Positions 1 to 7,665 of a stretch of 62,726 nt of DNA are shown here, in pieces. Source of the stretch: Thermoproteota archaeon (GTDB lineage Archaea > Korarchaeota > Korarchaeia > Korarchaeales > Korarchaeaceae). The first letter of the stretch is position 1, and each line of letters starts with the position of its first letter. The position numbers and the translations under genes are program-made. The DNA lies in NCBI GenBank assembly GCA_027491435.1, contig JAOZFG010000034.1:1-62726 (forward strand), read 5' to 3'. Under the pieces are notes generated by a model. The model was given only the letters and a program-made list of their open reading frames with translations. It did not search any database and was not told the DNA's origin.

Positions 1-271
1 CCTTACGTGATGGCGAGGCGAGAGTCAAGTTAGTCTAGAGATCATAAGGAGGCTTGGTTTCGACGTCTTCAGCAAGCTTTGCCTGCTAACGGCTGGGAAG
101 GCTTCAGTTCACGTCATAACTTCGTCAACCACATGTTCAGAGGGAGCCAGTACCTCGTATCAGCCTGATGGCGAAAGTGCTCATGCTGGTGGTCAAGTGG
201 AGGTGGCCTTAAGTTGACAGCACCCTATTCGCCATATGTTAATTTAAACTTTATGATATAGCGCCGCGAAT
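1..271. other. Degraded region, no intact gene
   Basis: No convincing gene is present. One plus-strand frame stays open from about base 22 to 219. Its first part (residues resembling EIIRRLGFDVFSK) is faintly like the start of HicA/YcfA-type toxins, but it has no start codon and the rest does not continue the family. With the toxin-antitoxin remnants downstream this may be an eroded toxin gene; that is inference only. Confidence 0.3.
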
Positions 272-523
272 TTAGCAATCTCTAGAGGACAAGTACTTTT
301 CCCTCTTTGATGATTTAAACGCTGTTATTACCAAGGCGTAATCACCTTCCAGCCTGTAAACGACCACAAGCGCCTTATCACCTATATCCTTTATTGCTCT
401 AACCACTTCTCCCCTGATCGCTTGATCAGGGGATTTTATGCACCCTTCCACCTCTTCCTTGCTTATCCCTCTTTGAGCCATCCTCTCTAGGGCGTGAAGC
501 GTGTATCTTATCCTATCCCTCAA
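272..523 (-). CDS. DUF4258-family small protein, probable toxin partner
   Basis: An 83-residue protein with the DUF4258 signature: a helix HALERMAQRGIS, then a beta-rich half ending in ALVITAFK. Members are small, RelE/BrnT-like in pattern, and are often encoded beside DUF2283 proteins, so they are widely suspected to be toxins; activity is not established. Its start overlaps the stop of the upstream DUF2283 gene by 4 bp, so the two are co-transcribed and translationally coupled. No truncation is visible. The family match is by motif recognition; the toxin role is inferred from context. Confidence 0.75.
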   Translation of the reverse strand: MRDRIRYTLHALERMAQRGISKEEVEGCIKSPDQAIRGEVVRAIKDIGDKALVVVYRLEGDYALVITAFKSSKREKYLSSRDC

Positions 524-741
524 ATTTTCGCCACACTCTCCACTCCTTCTCTGATTATCTTATCTAAATCCACGCCTGACCTAGAGAAGTTGATAATCTC
601 CAGCCCTACTATTTCTCCTCTCTCATTCAGATCCACGACTATTCCCTCTTTTAATTCAACAGAATCTGAGACCTTACCCTCCCTCAGCCTTATGTACAGG
701 GCATCAGCCACCCTATCGTAAGATACCTTCAACTCCTCCAT
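520..741 (-). CDS. DUF2283-family protein, probable antitoxin partner
   Basis: A 73-residue protein with the DUF2283 pattern: YDRVADALYIRL near the start, then a central stretch with GIVVDLNERGEIVGLEI. It is the first gene of a two-gene operon with the DUF4258 gene (4 bp overlap). A minus-strand TATA-like box (TTTATTATTA, about 757-769) lies roughly 22 bp upstream of the ATG, which suggests a leaderless mRNA. The pairing is seen in many archaea and bacteria and resembles a toxin-antitoxin arrangement, but which partner is toxic cannot be told from sequence. Confidence 0.75.
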   Translation of the reverse strand: MEELKVSYDRVADALYIRLREGKVSDSVELKEGIVVDLNERGEIVGLEIINFSRSGVDLDKIIREGVESVAKI

Positions 742-820
742 CGATCATGCTACCCAGTATAATAATAAAGTCTTCACACAGGGTGCTGTCAACCTGAGGT
801 TGTTTAAGCAAGGGACTCCG

Positions 821-1162
821 ATGTCATATGGGACTGAAAGAGAACTTTCAACCCGTAGAGACCCCCTTGCTCAGGAACGTACCTATCCTTGGATTTTATA
901 TACAGAGTATTTATACCGATATCGCAGGAAGTACAGCACCATAAGGGTGAGGAAGGAAACGAAGAAGCTGCTGGAGAGGGCTCTCGTCAGAATGGAAGTC
1001 AAGCTTGGGAGAAGGCTCACCATGGACGAACTCCTCAGGATCCTAGCGACCGAACCTCCAAGGAGAAACCTGAGCGAGCTTACATGGTTCCTCAGAAATC
1101 CGGTAAGTGATGATAGGAAGGAGAGGATGTTAGAGGACCTAGGGAGGCTGAGGAGGGAATAG
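821..1162 (+). CDS. VapB-like ribbon-helix-helix antitoxin (orphan)
   Basis: The C-terminal 75 residues match archaeal VapB-type antitoxins: a beta strand STIRVRKET, helices with KKLLERALVRMEVKLG and LTMDELLRILA, then a charged toxin-binding tail rich in Arg and Glu. The start is uncertain. 821 is the only in-frame ATG, but a TATA box (TTTATATA, about 895-902) lies inside the frame and suggests transcription starts near 925, which leaves only a GTG at 947 that would clip the strand. The matching toxin downstream (1190-1620) is wrecked, so this antitoxin is now an orphan. Confidence 0.6.
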   Translation: MSYGTERELSTRRDPLAQERTYPWILYTEYLYRYRRKYSTIRVRKETKKLLERALVRMEVKLGRRLTMDELLRILATEPPRRNLSELTWFLRNPVSDDRKERMLEDLGRLRRE

Positions 1163-1189
1163 TTGGTGAAGAGGTTGGAGGGAAAATAA

Positions 1190-1620
1190 GTGAACGAAAG
1201 GAGCTACGCTGTTGATGTGAGCGTCCTCTTGGAGATAACCTTCGGCCAGCGATCTAGCCGATAAGTAATCTCTTGAGATGAAGGGGGAGATCTATTTCCA
1301 TGCAACGACGATCACCCTCTCTGAGGTCAGTACTATGCAGACACCCTGGAGGGATGAAGCCGAAGTGAGGGTGAGGAAGCTCTTGAACTCGGGCGTTATC
1401 CCTGTGGAGAGCGGTGATTAGCTGCGGGTCTTGGCCTCGGATTGCAAGTGCGCCCTTCCGATAAGCCTGGGTGATTGCTTCCTCTCTAGGGAAGGTGCTG
1501 GGTATCACTCACCTATTCCTCAGAATCGAGAGGGAGTTCGAGAACAGAGTGGGGCTGATGAGGGAATGGGTGAGAAGGGACATCGTGTTCGTGGATGATG
1601 TATTGCGACACTCGGATTAG
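1190..1620 (+). pseudogene. VapC-type PIN toxin pseudogene
   Basis: Conceptual translation in shifting frames rebuilds a PIN-domain ribonuclease. A GTG at 1190 begins a segment reading YAVDVSVLLEITF (first acidic residue of the PIN fold) and stops at 1263-1265. A second frame from about 1275 reads GEIYFHATTITLSEV, hits a TAG near 1423, then continues LRVLASDCKCALPISLGDCF, the typical PIN region with the later acidic residues. A third frame from about 1496 reads to a TAG at 1618-1620. Two frame changes and an internal stop make it inactive. It lies 28 bp after the VapB-like gene, so this was once a vapBC pair. Confidence 0.7.
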
Positions 1621-1990
1621 GAACGAACCGCCTAGAGATCTTGTCATTCAGTTGTCCCCGCGAATCATGGCCGCTAGATCCACGGAATAGAACGTCAGAG
1701 GTGCTAATGCTCTTTTTTAACTAGTTTCTGAAGTTTTCTAGCTCCGTTCTCCAAGGTCCAGCCTTCCATCATACTCATCGCACGCTCATGGAAATGCTCT
1801 TATCGTTGAAATCGTCTACCAGCGGATTGCAGGTAAGATAACTACAGTAAGAAAGGAACCGAAGTCCTCCTCAGGGAGGTAAGGAATTCCCTACACCTAG
1901 CAGGGGGCCCTTTATTCTGGAGGGAGACTCAGAGGTCGTAATGAGGGCCCTAATACTGAGGTTGAAGAGCGAGATTATCCAGAAGATAGT
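1621..1990. other. Gene-poor stretch with short gene remnants
   Basis: No intact gene. On the minus strand 1704-1799 encodes a 31-codon open tail (residues such as ERAMSMMEGWTLENGARKL) ending in TAG. It has no start, is preceded by a stop, and looks like the C-terminus of a deleted gene. On the plus strand about 1938-1996 reads EVVMRALILRLKSEIIQKI, possibly the end of an antitoxin belonging to the PIN remnant that follows. Both are weak calls. Confidence 0.3.
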
Positions 1991-2267
1991 TTGCAGGTGA
2001 GGGGGGAGGAACTGAAGTCTAGAGTTGATCGCCGGGGGGTGCTCTACACTAGTGTGCTGTTAGATTACTTGAGGGGGAGCCAGCGAGGAATCGACGAACT
2101 CTTCAGCAGGATAGGTAAGGGCGAGTTCAGGGCGTATCCAACCCATGTAACGCTTCCAGAGGTGTTTACGTGGCCTAAAGAGTTTATAAGGCGATAATAT
2201 CGGACCCCAATGAGAAGGCTTTGAAGTAAGTGGATTGGTTGGTCAACCCGAGGGATAGCGTTAAATG
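1991..2267 (+). pseudogene. PIN-domain toxin remnant
   Basis: A 68-codon open frame from a TTG contains the first half of a PIN domain: GVLYTSVLLDYLRG (Asp of the active site), a helix, then THVTLPEVF. It stops at 2195-2197. In the next frame the family pattern continues (about 2196-2265: SDPNEKALK, stop, VDWLVNPRDSVK, stop). The rest of the domain is missing, so the toxin is truncated and frameshifted. It is the second dead PIN gene in 1.1 kb. Confidence 0.5.
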
Positions 2268-2447
2268 AGGGCTTGAAAAGGGTTCCTCACAAGCCCTTCA
2301 ACCTGTTCGTTCTCTCGGGAGCAGAAACACCCCCTTATGAAATGAGCCACGCCTTAGAATACGTCAGGGCCTTTCCCCTGATGGGGGCAGGCGTTATAGC
2401 CCCAGTCGGCAGGGAAACCTTATTAATGTTGAGGGGGTTAGCGGACA

Positions 2448-2846
2448 ATGCCCCTAAGGGTGTACTACGCTACCTCCGTGAGAGGGGCGGGAAGGGACTT
2501 GGAAGCTACCAGGAGGGCCATTCAGACGATAAAGGAGATGGGACACGTAGCCTTAACCGAACACCTGGCGGGAAGCGACGAGTCTTTGAGCGATCGACAG
2601 GTTTACCAGAGGGACATGAGCCTGCTAGAACAGGCTGACCTCTTAATTGCTGATGTGACCTTCCCCAGCCTGGGAGTTGGCTTTGAGATATGCAAGGCGA
2701 TCCAGCTGGGTAAACCGGTGTACCTTATCGCCAGGGAAGGGGTCAGGGTCTCCAAGCTCATAGCCGGGGTCGCTGAGGTCAGGAGGTACTCCAGCCTGGA
2801 GGAGATGTCCGCCCTCATCGAGGACATCCTTACGTCATTCGCCTAA
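2448..2846 (+). CDS. Nucleoside 2-deoxyribosyltransferase / DNPH1-like nucleotide N-glycosidase
   Basis: A 132-residue protein of the nucleoside 2-deoxyribosyltransferase superfamily, closest in size and pattern to 2'-deoxynucleoside 5'-phosphate N-hydrolases (DNPH1/Rcl). It begins with a strand and the loop YYATSVRGAGRD, which in DNPH1 binds the nucleotide phosphate. The core LLIADVTFPSLGVGFEI carries the catalytic-type Asp and the Glu, followed by KPVYLIAR. Such enzymes cleave or exchange the base of deoxynucleotides, so a nucleotide salvage or sanitation role is likely. A TATA-like box centred near 2422 sits about 26 bp before the ATG, supporting a leaderless start. Confidence 0.8.
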   Translation: MPLRVYYATSVRGAGRDLEATRRAIQTIKEMGHVALTEHLAGSDESLSDRQVYQRDMSLLEQADLLIADVTFPSLGVGFEICKAIQLGKPVYLIAREGVRVSKLIAGVAEVRRYSSLEEMSALIEDILTSFA

Positions 2847-2936
2847 TCTTTATTTTACAATAATGAAACTTTCATGGGCGGAGAACTTCCGATCTTCGAA
2901 TATTTTATTGCGATAAAAGGAATCTGAATGGCAAAC

Positions 2937-2949
2937 TTTATTTATAACG
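2937..2949 (+). promoter_or_regulatory. TATA box for the citrate/2-oxoglutarate operon
   Basis: An AT-rich element reading CTTTATTTATAAC lies about 30 bp upstream of the first gene of the 2976-8281 operon. Spacing predicts a transcript start near 2970 and a very short leader. No clear operator repeat is seen. Confidence 0.5.
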
Positions 2950-2975
2950 GGGTTTGACCATTGCCGTAAGGTGAT

Positions 2976-4241
2976 GTGACGATGGTGGAAGTGCCCGTCA
3001 CTACCTCAGGCATACCAAGGTTCGGAAGGAGGAAGGTGGATCACGAGCTTTACATCACCGACACCACCCTCAGGGACGGTCAGCAGGGGAGCAGGCCCTT
3101 CTCCTTCGAGGAGGCCGTGGCCATCTACGATTTGCTGGTGGAGCTGGACAACGGGAGTGGGGTTATAAGGGATATAGAGCTCTTTCCCTACACGGAGAAG
3201 GACAGGAGGGTCATAAGGGAGATTAAGGACAGGGGGACCTATCCCAGGCCGATAGGTTGGATAAGGTCTACGGTCAACGACCTCAAGCTGGTTAAGGAGG
3301 TCGGCCTGGACACGACCATCCTGCTGGCCTCGGTATCCGACTATCACATTTACTACAAGCTCGGGATGGACAGGGAGAGCGCTAGGAGGAAGTACCTGTC
3401 GGTCATAGAGGAAGCCCTGAGGATGGGCCTTCAGGTTAAGGTGGCCCTTGAGGACATAACCAGGTCTGACGTTTACGGGTTCGTGATGCCATTCCTTCAG
3501 GAGGTGATGAGGCTAACTGAAAGGTACGGGGCCAAGTTTCACATAAAGATAAGCGACACCCTCGGCCTGGGGCTGCCCTTCATGGAGGCCCCCTTGCCCA
3601 GGAGCATTCCCAGGTTAATTAGGTTCTTGATTGACGACATGGGCGTTGACAGCGAGGGCATAGAGTTCCACGGGCACAACGACTTCCACCTAGTAATAGC
3701 AAACCACTTGGCCGCTTGGGTTTACGGGGCATCTTTGAGCAACTGCACCCTCCTGGGGATAGGGGAGAGGGCCGGCAACTGTCCACTAGAGGCGATGGCC
3801 ATATTCTACGACCAGCTCAAGGGAGGGAGCCAGTTCAACTTCAGGGCTTTGCCCAAGGTAAAGGAGCTTTTCCTGAGGATGGGCTTCAACGTGCCCGAGT
3901 TCTACCCCCTGCTGGGAGACAACGCCTTCAAGACGAAGGCAGGGATACACATAGATGGGCTACTCAAGAACCCCCAGATCTACCTGCCCTTCGACCCTGA
4001 AACTGTGATGGGCGTTCCCTACACCGTGGAGGTTACCCCCTACTCTGGAAGGGCTGGCCTGCTCTTCTGGATGGTCAAGAAGTTCGGAATAAAGGATTGG
4101 AAGAAGTACAAGAACGATGAGAGGGTGGACATGGCTTATCGCGAGGTGCTTAGGAAGTTTGAGGAGGGTAGGAAGGAGCCCTTAAAGGAGGATGAAGTTG
4201 TCAGGATAGTCTTGAAGTACATCCCCGAGCTAGTAAGGTGA
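2976..4241 (+). CDS. Re-citrate synthase (DRE-TIM metallolyase)
   Basis: A 421-residue member of the homocitrate/isopropylmalate synthase superfamily that looks like Re-citrate synthase (the Clostridium kluyveri type), not LeuA or a homocitrate synthase. It has DTTLRDGQQ at about residue 29, and then blocks I recognise from Re-citrate synthase: SVSDYHI (119-125), the ITRSDVYGF block (161-169), HGHNDFH (232-238, metal-binding His pair) and GERAGN (263-268). It lacks the C-terminal LeuA regulatory domain. Predicted reaction: acetyl-CoA + oxaloacetate to citrate. Genes for aconitase and isocitrate dehydrogenase follow with overlapping ends, which fits citrate as product. GTG 2976 and ATG 2982 are both possible starts; AAGGTGAT at 2968-2975 favours the ATG. 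Confidence 0.8.
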   Translation: MTMVEVPVTTSGIPRFGRRKVDHELYITDTTLRDGQQGSRPFSFEEAVAIYDLLVELDNGSGVIRDIELFPYTEKDRRVIREIKDRGTYPRPIGWIRSTVNDLKLVKEVGLDTTILLASVSDYHIYYKLGMDRESARRKYLSVIEEALRMGLQVKVALEDITRSDVYGFVMPFLQEVMRLTERYGAKFHIKISDTLGLGLPFMEAPLPRSIPRLIRFLIDDMGVDSEGIEFHGHNDFHLVIANHLAAWVYGASLSNCTLLGIGERAGNCPLEAMAIFYDQLKGGSQFNFRALPKVKELFLRMGFNVPEFYPLLGDNAFKTKAGIHIDGLLKNPQIYLPFDPETVMGVPYTVEVTPYSGRAGLLFWMVKKFGIKDWKKYKNDERVDMAYREVLRKFEEGRKEPLKEDEVVRIVLKYIPELVR

Positions 4242-5488
4242 GCGAATTGAGCATGACTTTAAAGGTGCTCGGCGAAAAGGCGGGGAAGAGCGTTGAAGTA
4301 GGGGAGTACCTGGTACTGGACGTGGACCTGGTCTACGCACACGACGGGACGGCCCCCCTAGCTATAGACGTCATGAAGGATGAGTTCGGAGTTGATAAGG
4401 TCAAAGACCCCTCTAGAGTGATCTTCGTGATAGATCACGCCGCCCCAGCCCCACACGTGGAGGCGGCATTCCTGCACGTCAAGATGAGGGAATTTGCTAG
4501 GGAGCAAGGGATAAGGATCATGGAAGTTGGAGAGGGAATAAGCCACCAAGTGCTGCCTGAGAAGGGGTTCGTGAAGCCCTACTCCTTCATAGTAGGATCT
4601 GATTCCCATACAGTCACTCTGGGCGCCTTTGGGGCCTTCGCAACCGGAGTTGGAAGTACGGACGCTGCTATAGCCATGATGACCGGCAAGCTCTGGGTGA
4701 AGGTCCCCGAGCAAATGAAGGTCGAGCTCACCGGCTCCCTTAACGACGGGGTAATGGCTAGGGACGTCATACTCACCGTGATAGGGGATGTGAAGGCTGA
4801 TGGCGCCAACTACATGGCTGTCGAGTTCGTCGGAGATGGCGTGGCTGAGATGAGCGTTGACTCTAGAATGGTGCTGAGCAACATGACCGTGGAGATGGGA
4901 GCCAAGGCCGGACTAGTAGAGGTGGACTCGAAGACCTTGGATTGGCTCTATGAAAGAGGGGTTAGGGGAAGGGAGCTCCACCCAGACGGGGACGCTGAGT
5001 ACTCAAAGGAGCTGAGCTACGATTTGGGCCTAGTGGAGCCCGTAGTTTCTCTACCCCACAACGTCGATAACGTTAGGCCGGTAACTGAGGTGGAAGGCGT
5101 TGAGGTGGACCAGGCCTTTATAGGCTCCTGCTCCGGGGGAAGGTTTGAGGACTTCTACCAGGCGGCCAGGGTGCTCAGGGGGAGGCAGGTTAAGGCGAGG
5201 TGCATAGCAGTTCCGGCGTCGAGACACGTGTACCTGTCCCTCTTGGAGACGGGAATAGCCTCAGAGCTTATAAAGGCCGGCTGCACCATAGGCCCGCCTA
5301 CCTGCGGGCCCTGCATAGGGGCGCACATGGGCATACTCGGCCCCGAGGAGGTGGTGGTCAGCACTTCAACCAGGAACTTCCAGGGAAGGATGGGCCACTC
5401 CACCAGCAAGATATACTTGGCCTCTCCAGCCACAGCCGCCGCCTCAGCCGTAAAAGGGGTGATTACTGATCCGAGGTCGTTACTATGA
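4238..5488 (+). CDS. Aconitase/homoaconitase-type hydro-lyase, large subunit
   Basis: A 416-residue iron-sulfur hydro-lyase large subunit of the LeuC/homoaconitase type. Cluster ligands are visible as C298 (IGSCSGG) and the C356/C359 pair (PTCGPC). GSDSHT (120-125) and the Thr/Ser-rich NFQGRMG region are also typical. With the small subunit encoded next it should carry one [4Fe-4S] cluster and isomerise citrate to isocitrate through cis-aconitate. The family fold alone would also allow isopropylmalate or homocitrate; the neighbours (Re-citrate synthase before, isocitrate-type dehydrogenase after) argue for citrate. The GTG start overlaps the previous stop by 4 bp (GTGA). Confidence 0.85.
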   Translation: MSELSMTLKVLGEKAGKSVEVGEYLVLDVDLVYAHDGTAPLAIDVMKDEFGVDKVKDPSRVIFVIDHAAPAPHVEAAFLHVKMREFAREQGIRIMEVGEGISHQVLPEKGFVKPYSFIVGSDSHTVTLGAFGAFATGVGSTDAAIAMMTGKLWVKVPEQMKVELTGSLNDGVMARDVILTVIGDVKADGANYMAVEFVGDGVAEMSVDSRMVLSNMTVEMGAKAGLVEVDSKTLDWLYERGVRGRELHPDGDAEYSKELSYDLGLVEPVVSLPHNVDNVRPVTEVEGVEVDQAFIGSCSGGRFEDFYQAARVLRGRQVKARCIAVPASRHVYLSLLETGIASELIKAGCTIGPPTCGPCIGAHMGILGPEEVVVSTSTRNFQGRMGHSTSKIYLASPATAAASAVKGVITDPRSLL

Positions 5489-5976
5489 GGGGCAGGGTCT
5501 GGAAGTTCGGGGATGACGTGACGACCGATCACATAATCCCGGGAAGGTTGAAGTACAAGGTTAAGGACATCCAAGACATGAAGAAGTACGTCTTCCACGA
5601 CGTCAAGCCGGAGTTCGCCTCCCAAGTCAGGGAGGGGGACTTCATAGTGGCCGGGAAGAACTTCGGATACGGGTCAAGCAGGGAGCACGCCGCCAGGCTC
5701 CTCAAGGAGGTGGGAATTCAGGCGGTAATAGCCAAGTCCTTCGCCAGGATCTTCTTCAGGAACGCCATAAACGTGGGCCTTCCGGTCATAGAGGCCGAGG
5801 TCAGGGCCGAGGAAGGTGACTTGCTGGAGCTGGACATGGCCTCTGGCTTGATAAGGAACCTGACCACAGGGGAGGAGTTCAGGTTCAGGCCTTTCCCTGA
5901 GCCGATAGCTGAGATACTCAGGGAGGGAGGGATAGCGTCCTACTACAGGAAGAGAGGTAAGTTCCCATGGGACTGA
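5485..5976 (+). CDS. Aconitase/homoaconitase-type hydro-lyase, small subunit
   Basis: A 163-residue swivel-domain subunit of the LeuD type. It opens with DDVTTDHIIPGRL and contains the substrate-binding block FGYGSSREHAA. In this family a short loop near residue 22 helps set substrate range. Here it reads GRLKYKVKD, unlike the YLR-type loops I associate with archaeal isopropylmalate isomerase and homoaconitase small subunits, which is compatible with a different substrate such as citrate. It overlaps the large-subunit stop by 4 bp (ATGA) and the dehydrogenase start by 10 bp. Confidence 0.85.
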   Translation: MRGRVWKFGDDVTTDHIIPGRLKYKVKDIQDMKKYVFHDVKPEFASQVREGDFIVAGKNFGYGSSREHAARLLKEVGIQAVIAKSFARIFFRNAINVGLPVIEAEVRAEEGDLLELDMASGLIRNLTTGEEFRFRPFPEPIAEILREGGIASYYRKRGKFPWD

Positions 5977-6995
5977 AGGTTGCCGTGATAAAGGGCGATG
6001 GGGTAGGGCCTGAGGTCGTGGAACAAGCCCTTAAAATCCTAGAGCTCCTGGACGTCGAGATCCTTGAGGTTAAGGCGGGCAAGTCCTACTTTAGGGAGAC
6101 GGGCAGGCCCATACAGGAGGACGGTCTTGACTTAATAAGGGAGAGCGACGCCCTGCTGAAGGGGCCTATTGCAACTCCCACCAAGGGGAAGACTTACCCC
6201 AGCGTAAACCTCCTCATAAGGAAGGAGTTCAGGTTGTACGCCAACATAAGGCCATTCCAATCGTTTCCTGGGTATTCCTTAAGGGAGATGGACTTGATCA
6301 TCGTCAGGGAGAACTTGGAGGGGCTTTACTGGGGGGAGGAGTACCTGGAGGACGGCAGGGCCGTGACCCTTAGAGTAATCACGGAAGAGGGAGCTGAGAG
6401 AATAGTGAGAAAGGCTTTTGAGCTGGCCGTTAAGGAGGGCAGGGAGAGGGTGACGGCCATCCACAAGAAGAACGTGCTAAAGAAGGGAGACGGCCTATTC
6501 CTGGACGTCTTCTACAGGGTGGCTGAGGAGTACCCCGTGAAGGCAGACGACTACATAGTTGACGCCGCAGCTTACAGGCTCGTCAAGTTCGACAACCCCT
6601 TCGACGTGATGGTAACTCCCAACCTCTACGGCGACATACTCTCAGACGTGGCCGCCGGCGTGGTTGGCAGCTTGGGCCTTTGCGGTTCGGCCATGGTGGG
6701 CGATTCCTTCGCTGCCTTCGAGCCCATACACGGGACTGCAGAGGACATAGCTGGAAGGGGGATAGCTAACCCCATAGGGACCTTCCTGGCCACGGCGATG
6801 ATGTTGGACTGGCTCTCCTCAAAGGACGAGAGGGCTGGTCGCCTGTCAAAGGCCTTAAAGGATGGGATTAGGTATCTTCTAAGGGAGAGGCTCGTCACCC
6901 CTGACCTGGGCGGAAAGCTTAAGACTTATCAGGTTACCAACCACTTACTTGACTTTATTAGGGGTTCCTATGGAGCTGAAGGGCGTGGTAATTAG
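5967..6995 (+). CDS. NAD-type isocitrate dehydrogenase (beta-decarboxylating family)
   Basis: A 342-residue beta-decarboxylating dehydrogenase. The substrate-recognition helix reads SVNLLIRKE with S79, N81 and R85, the Ser-x-Asn pattern of isocitrate dehydrogenases; isopropylmalate dehydrogenases have Leu residues there. R95, R114, Y121, K168, D199, D223 and D227 match the catalytic and metal-binding set. After HGTAE comes D260-I261, the pair that marks NAD rather than NADP use in this family. Predicted reaction: isocitrate + NAD to 2-oxoglutarate + CO2 + NADH. It is short, like archaeal LeuB-size enzymes. Together with the three preceding genes it completes acetyl-CoA to 2-oxoglutarate. Confidence 0.82.
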   Translation: MGLKVAVIKGDGVGPEVVEQALKILELLDVEILEVKAGKSYFRETGRPIQEDGLDLIRESDALLKGPIATPTKGKTYPSVNLLIRKEFRLYANIRPFQSFPGYSLREMDLIIVRENLEGLYWGEEYLEDGRAVTLRVITEEGAERIVRKAFELAVKEGRERVTAIHKKNVLKKGDGLFLDVFYRVAEEYPVKADDYIVDAAAYRLVKFDNPFDVMVTPNLYGDILSDVAAGVVGSLGLCGSAMVGDSFAAFEPIHGTAEDIAGRGIANPIGTFLATAMMLDWLSSKDERAGRLSKALKDGIRYLLRERLVTPDLGGKLKTYQVTNHLLDFIRGSYGAEGRGN

Positions 6996-7665
6996 GGATC
7001 ACAGGCTTATCGCCCTGGGCGTCGAGCTGGAACCCAACATCAGAACTTTTGAGGAGCTAATTCCCGTCCTCAGGAACCCTGAAAGAGTGGACAGGCTCTC
7101 TGCCGCCTACTACATGTATAGGGACCTCCCACACCTCAGGGGGAGTTGGGCCCGCTTCGACTTAACTTTAATCCCCCACTGGGTGGTGGGGGACGAGCAC
7201 TCTAAGACCCACGGCCACTACCACCTCCCGGGGGCGGCTGGCATACCTTTCCCTGAAGTTTACCAGGTCTTCAAGGGGGAGGGGCTGTTCCTACTTCAGA
7301 AGTGTGAAGGGCCCATGGTAGAGGACTTCGTCTACTTGAGGGGGAGGCCAGGTGACGTTATAATAATCCCCCCATGGTACGGGCACGTAACTGTTAACCC
7401 GGGTCCGGAGCCCCTCCTAATGGGAAACCTGATCTACAGGCTCGTCAAGTCCGACTACGAGCCCTTCAGAAAGTATAGGGGGGCTGCCTTCTACTACACC
7501 CTGAACGGATTCGTCAGAAATGAGAATTACGAGGGGAACGTGGAGCCCAGGGAGGTCGAGCCCTTCCACGAGGAGAAGCCGATAGTAGACTTATTCCTGG
7601 AGAACCCATCGAGCTACGAGTGGCTGAGGAGACCAGAGCTTTTAAGGGGTAATCCCCTTGAGTGA
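6970..7665 (+). CDS. Archaeal cupin-type phosphoglucose isomerase
   Basis: A cupin with the metal-binding signature of archaeal phosphoglucose isomerase: THGHYH at about residues 81-86 and PEVYQVFKGEG shortly after, then the second cupin motif around IPPWYGHVTVN. It interconverts glucose 6-phosphate and fructose 6-phosphate with a bound divalent metal. The start chosen is the ATG at 6970, preceded by AGGGG and overlapping the dehydrogenase end by 26 bp; a TTG at 6949 would add seven residues. Length (231) is a little above the roughly 190 of the Pyrococcus enzyme. Its place behind a citrate operon is unusual. Confidence 0.85.
   Translation: MELKGVVIRDHRLIALGVELEPNIRTFEELIPVLRNPERVDRLSAAYYMYRDLPHLRGSWARFDLTLIPHWVVGDEHSKTHGHYHLPGAAGIPFPEVYQVFKGEGLFLLQKCEGPMVEDFVYLRGRPGDVIIIPPWYGHVTVNPGPEPLLMGNLIYRLVKSDYEPFRKYRGAAFYYTLNGFVRNENYEGNVEPREVEPFHEEKPIVDLFLENPSSYEWLRRPELLRGNPLE

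Noticed and set aside
2273-2638. Open frame of 121 codons on the plus strand
   Set aside because: Most of it overlaps the well-supported nucleotide N-glycosidase gene in another frame; the upstream part matches nothing and has no promoter.
2976-6995. Leucine (leuABCD) or alpha-aminoadipate lysine pathway operon
   Set aside because: The synthase lacks the LeuA C-terminal domain and matches Re-citrate synthase blocks; the dehydrogenase has the Ser-x-Asn isocitrate motif instead of Leu residues; no other leucine or lysine gene is present.
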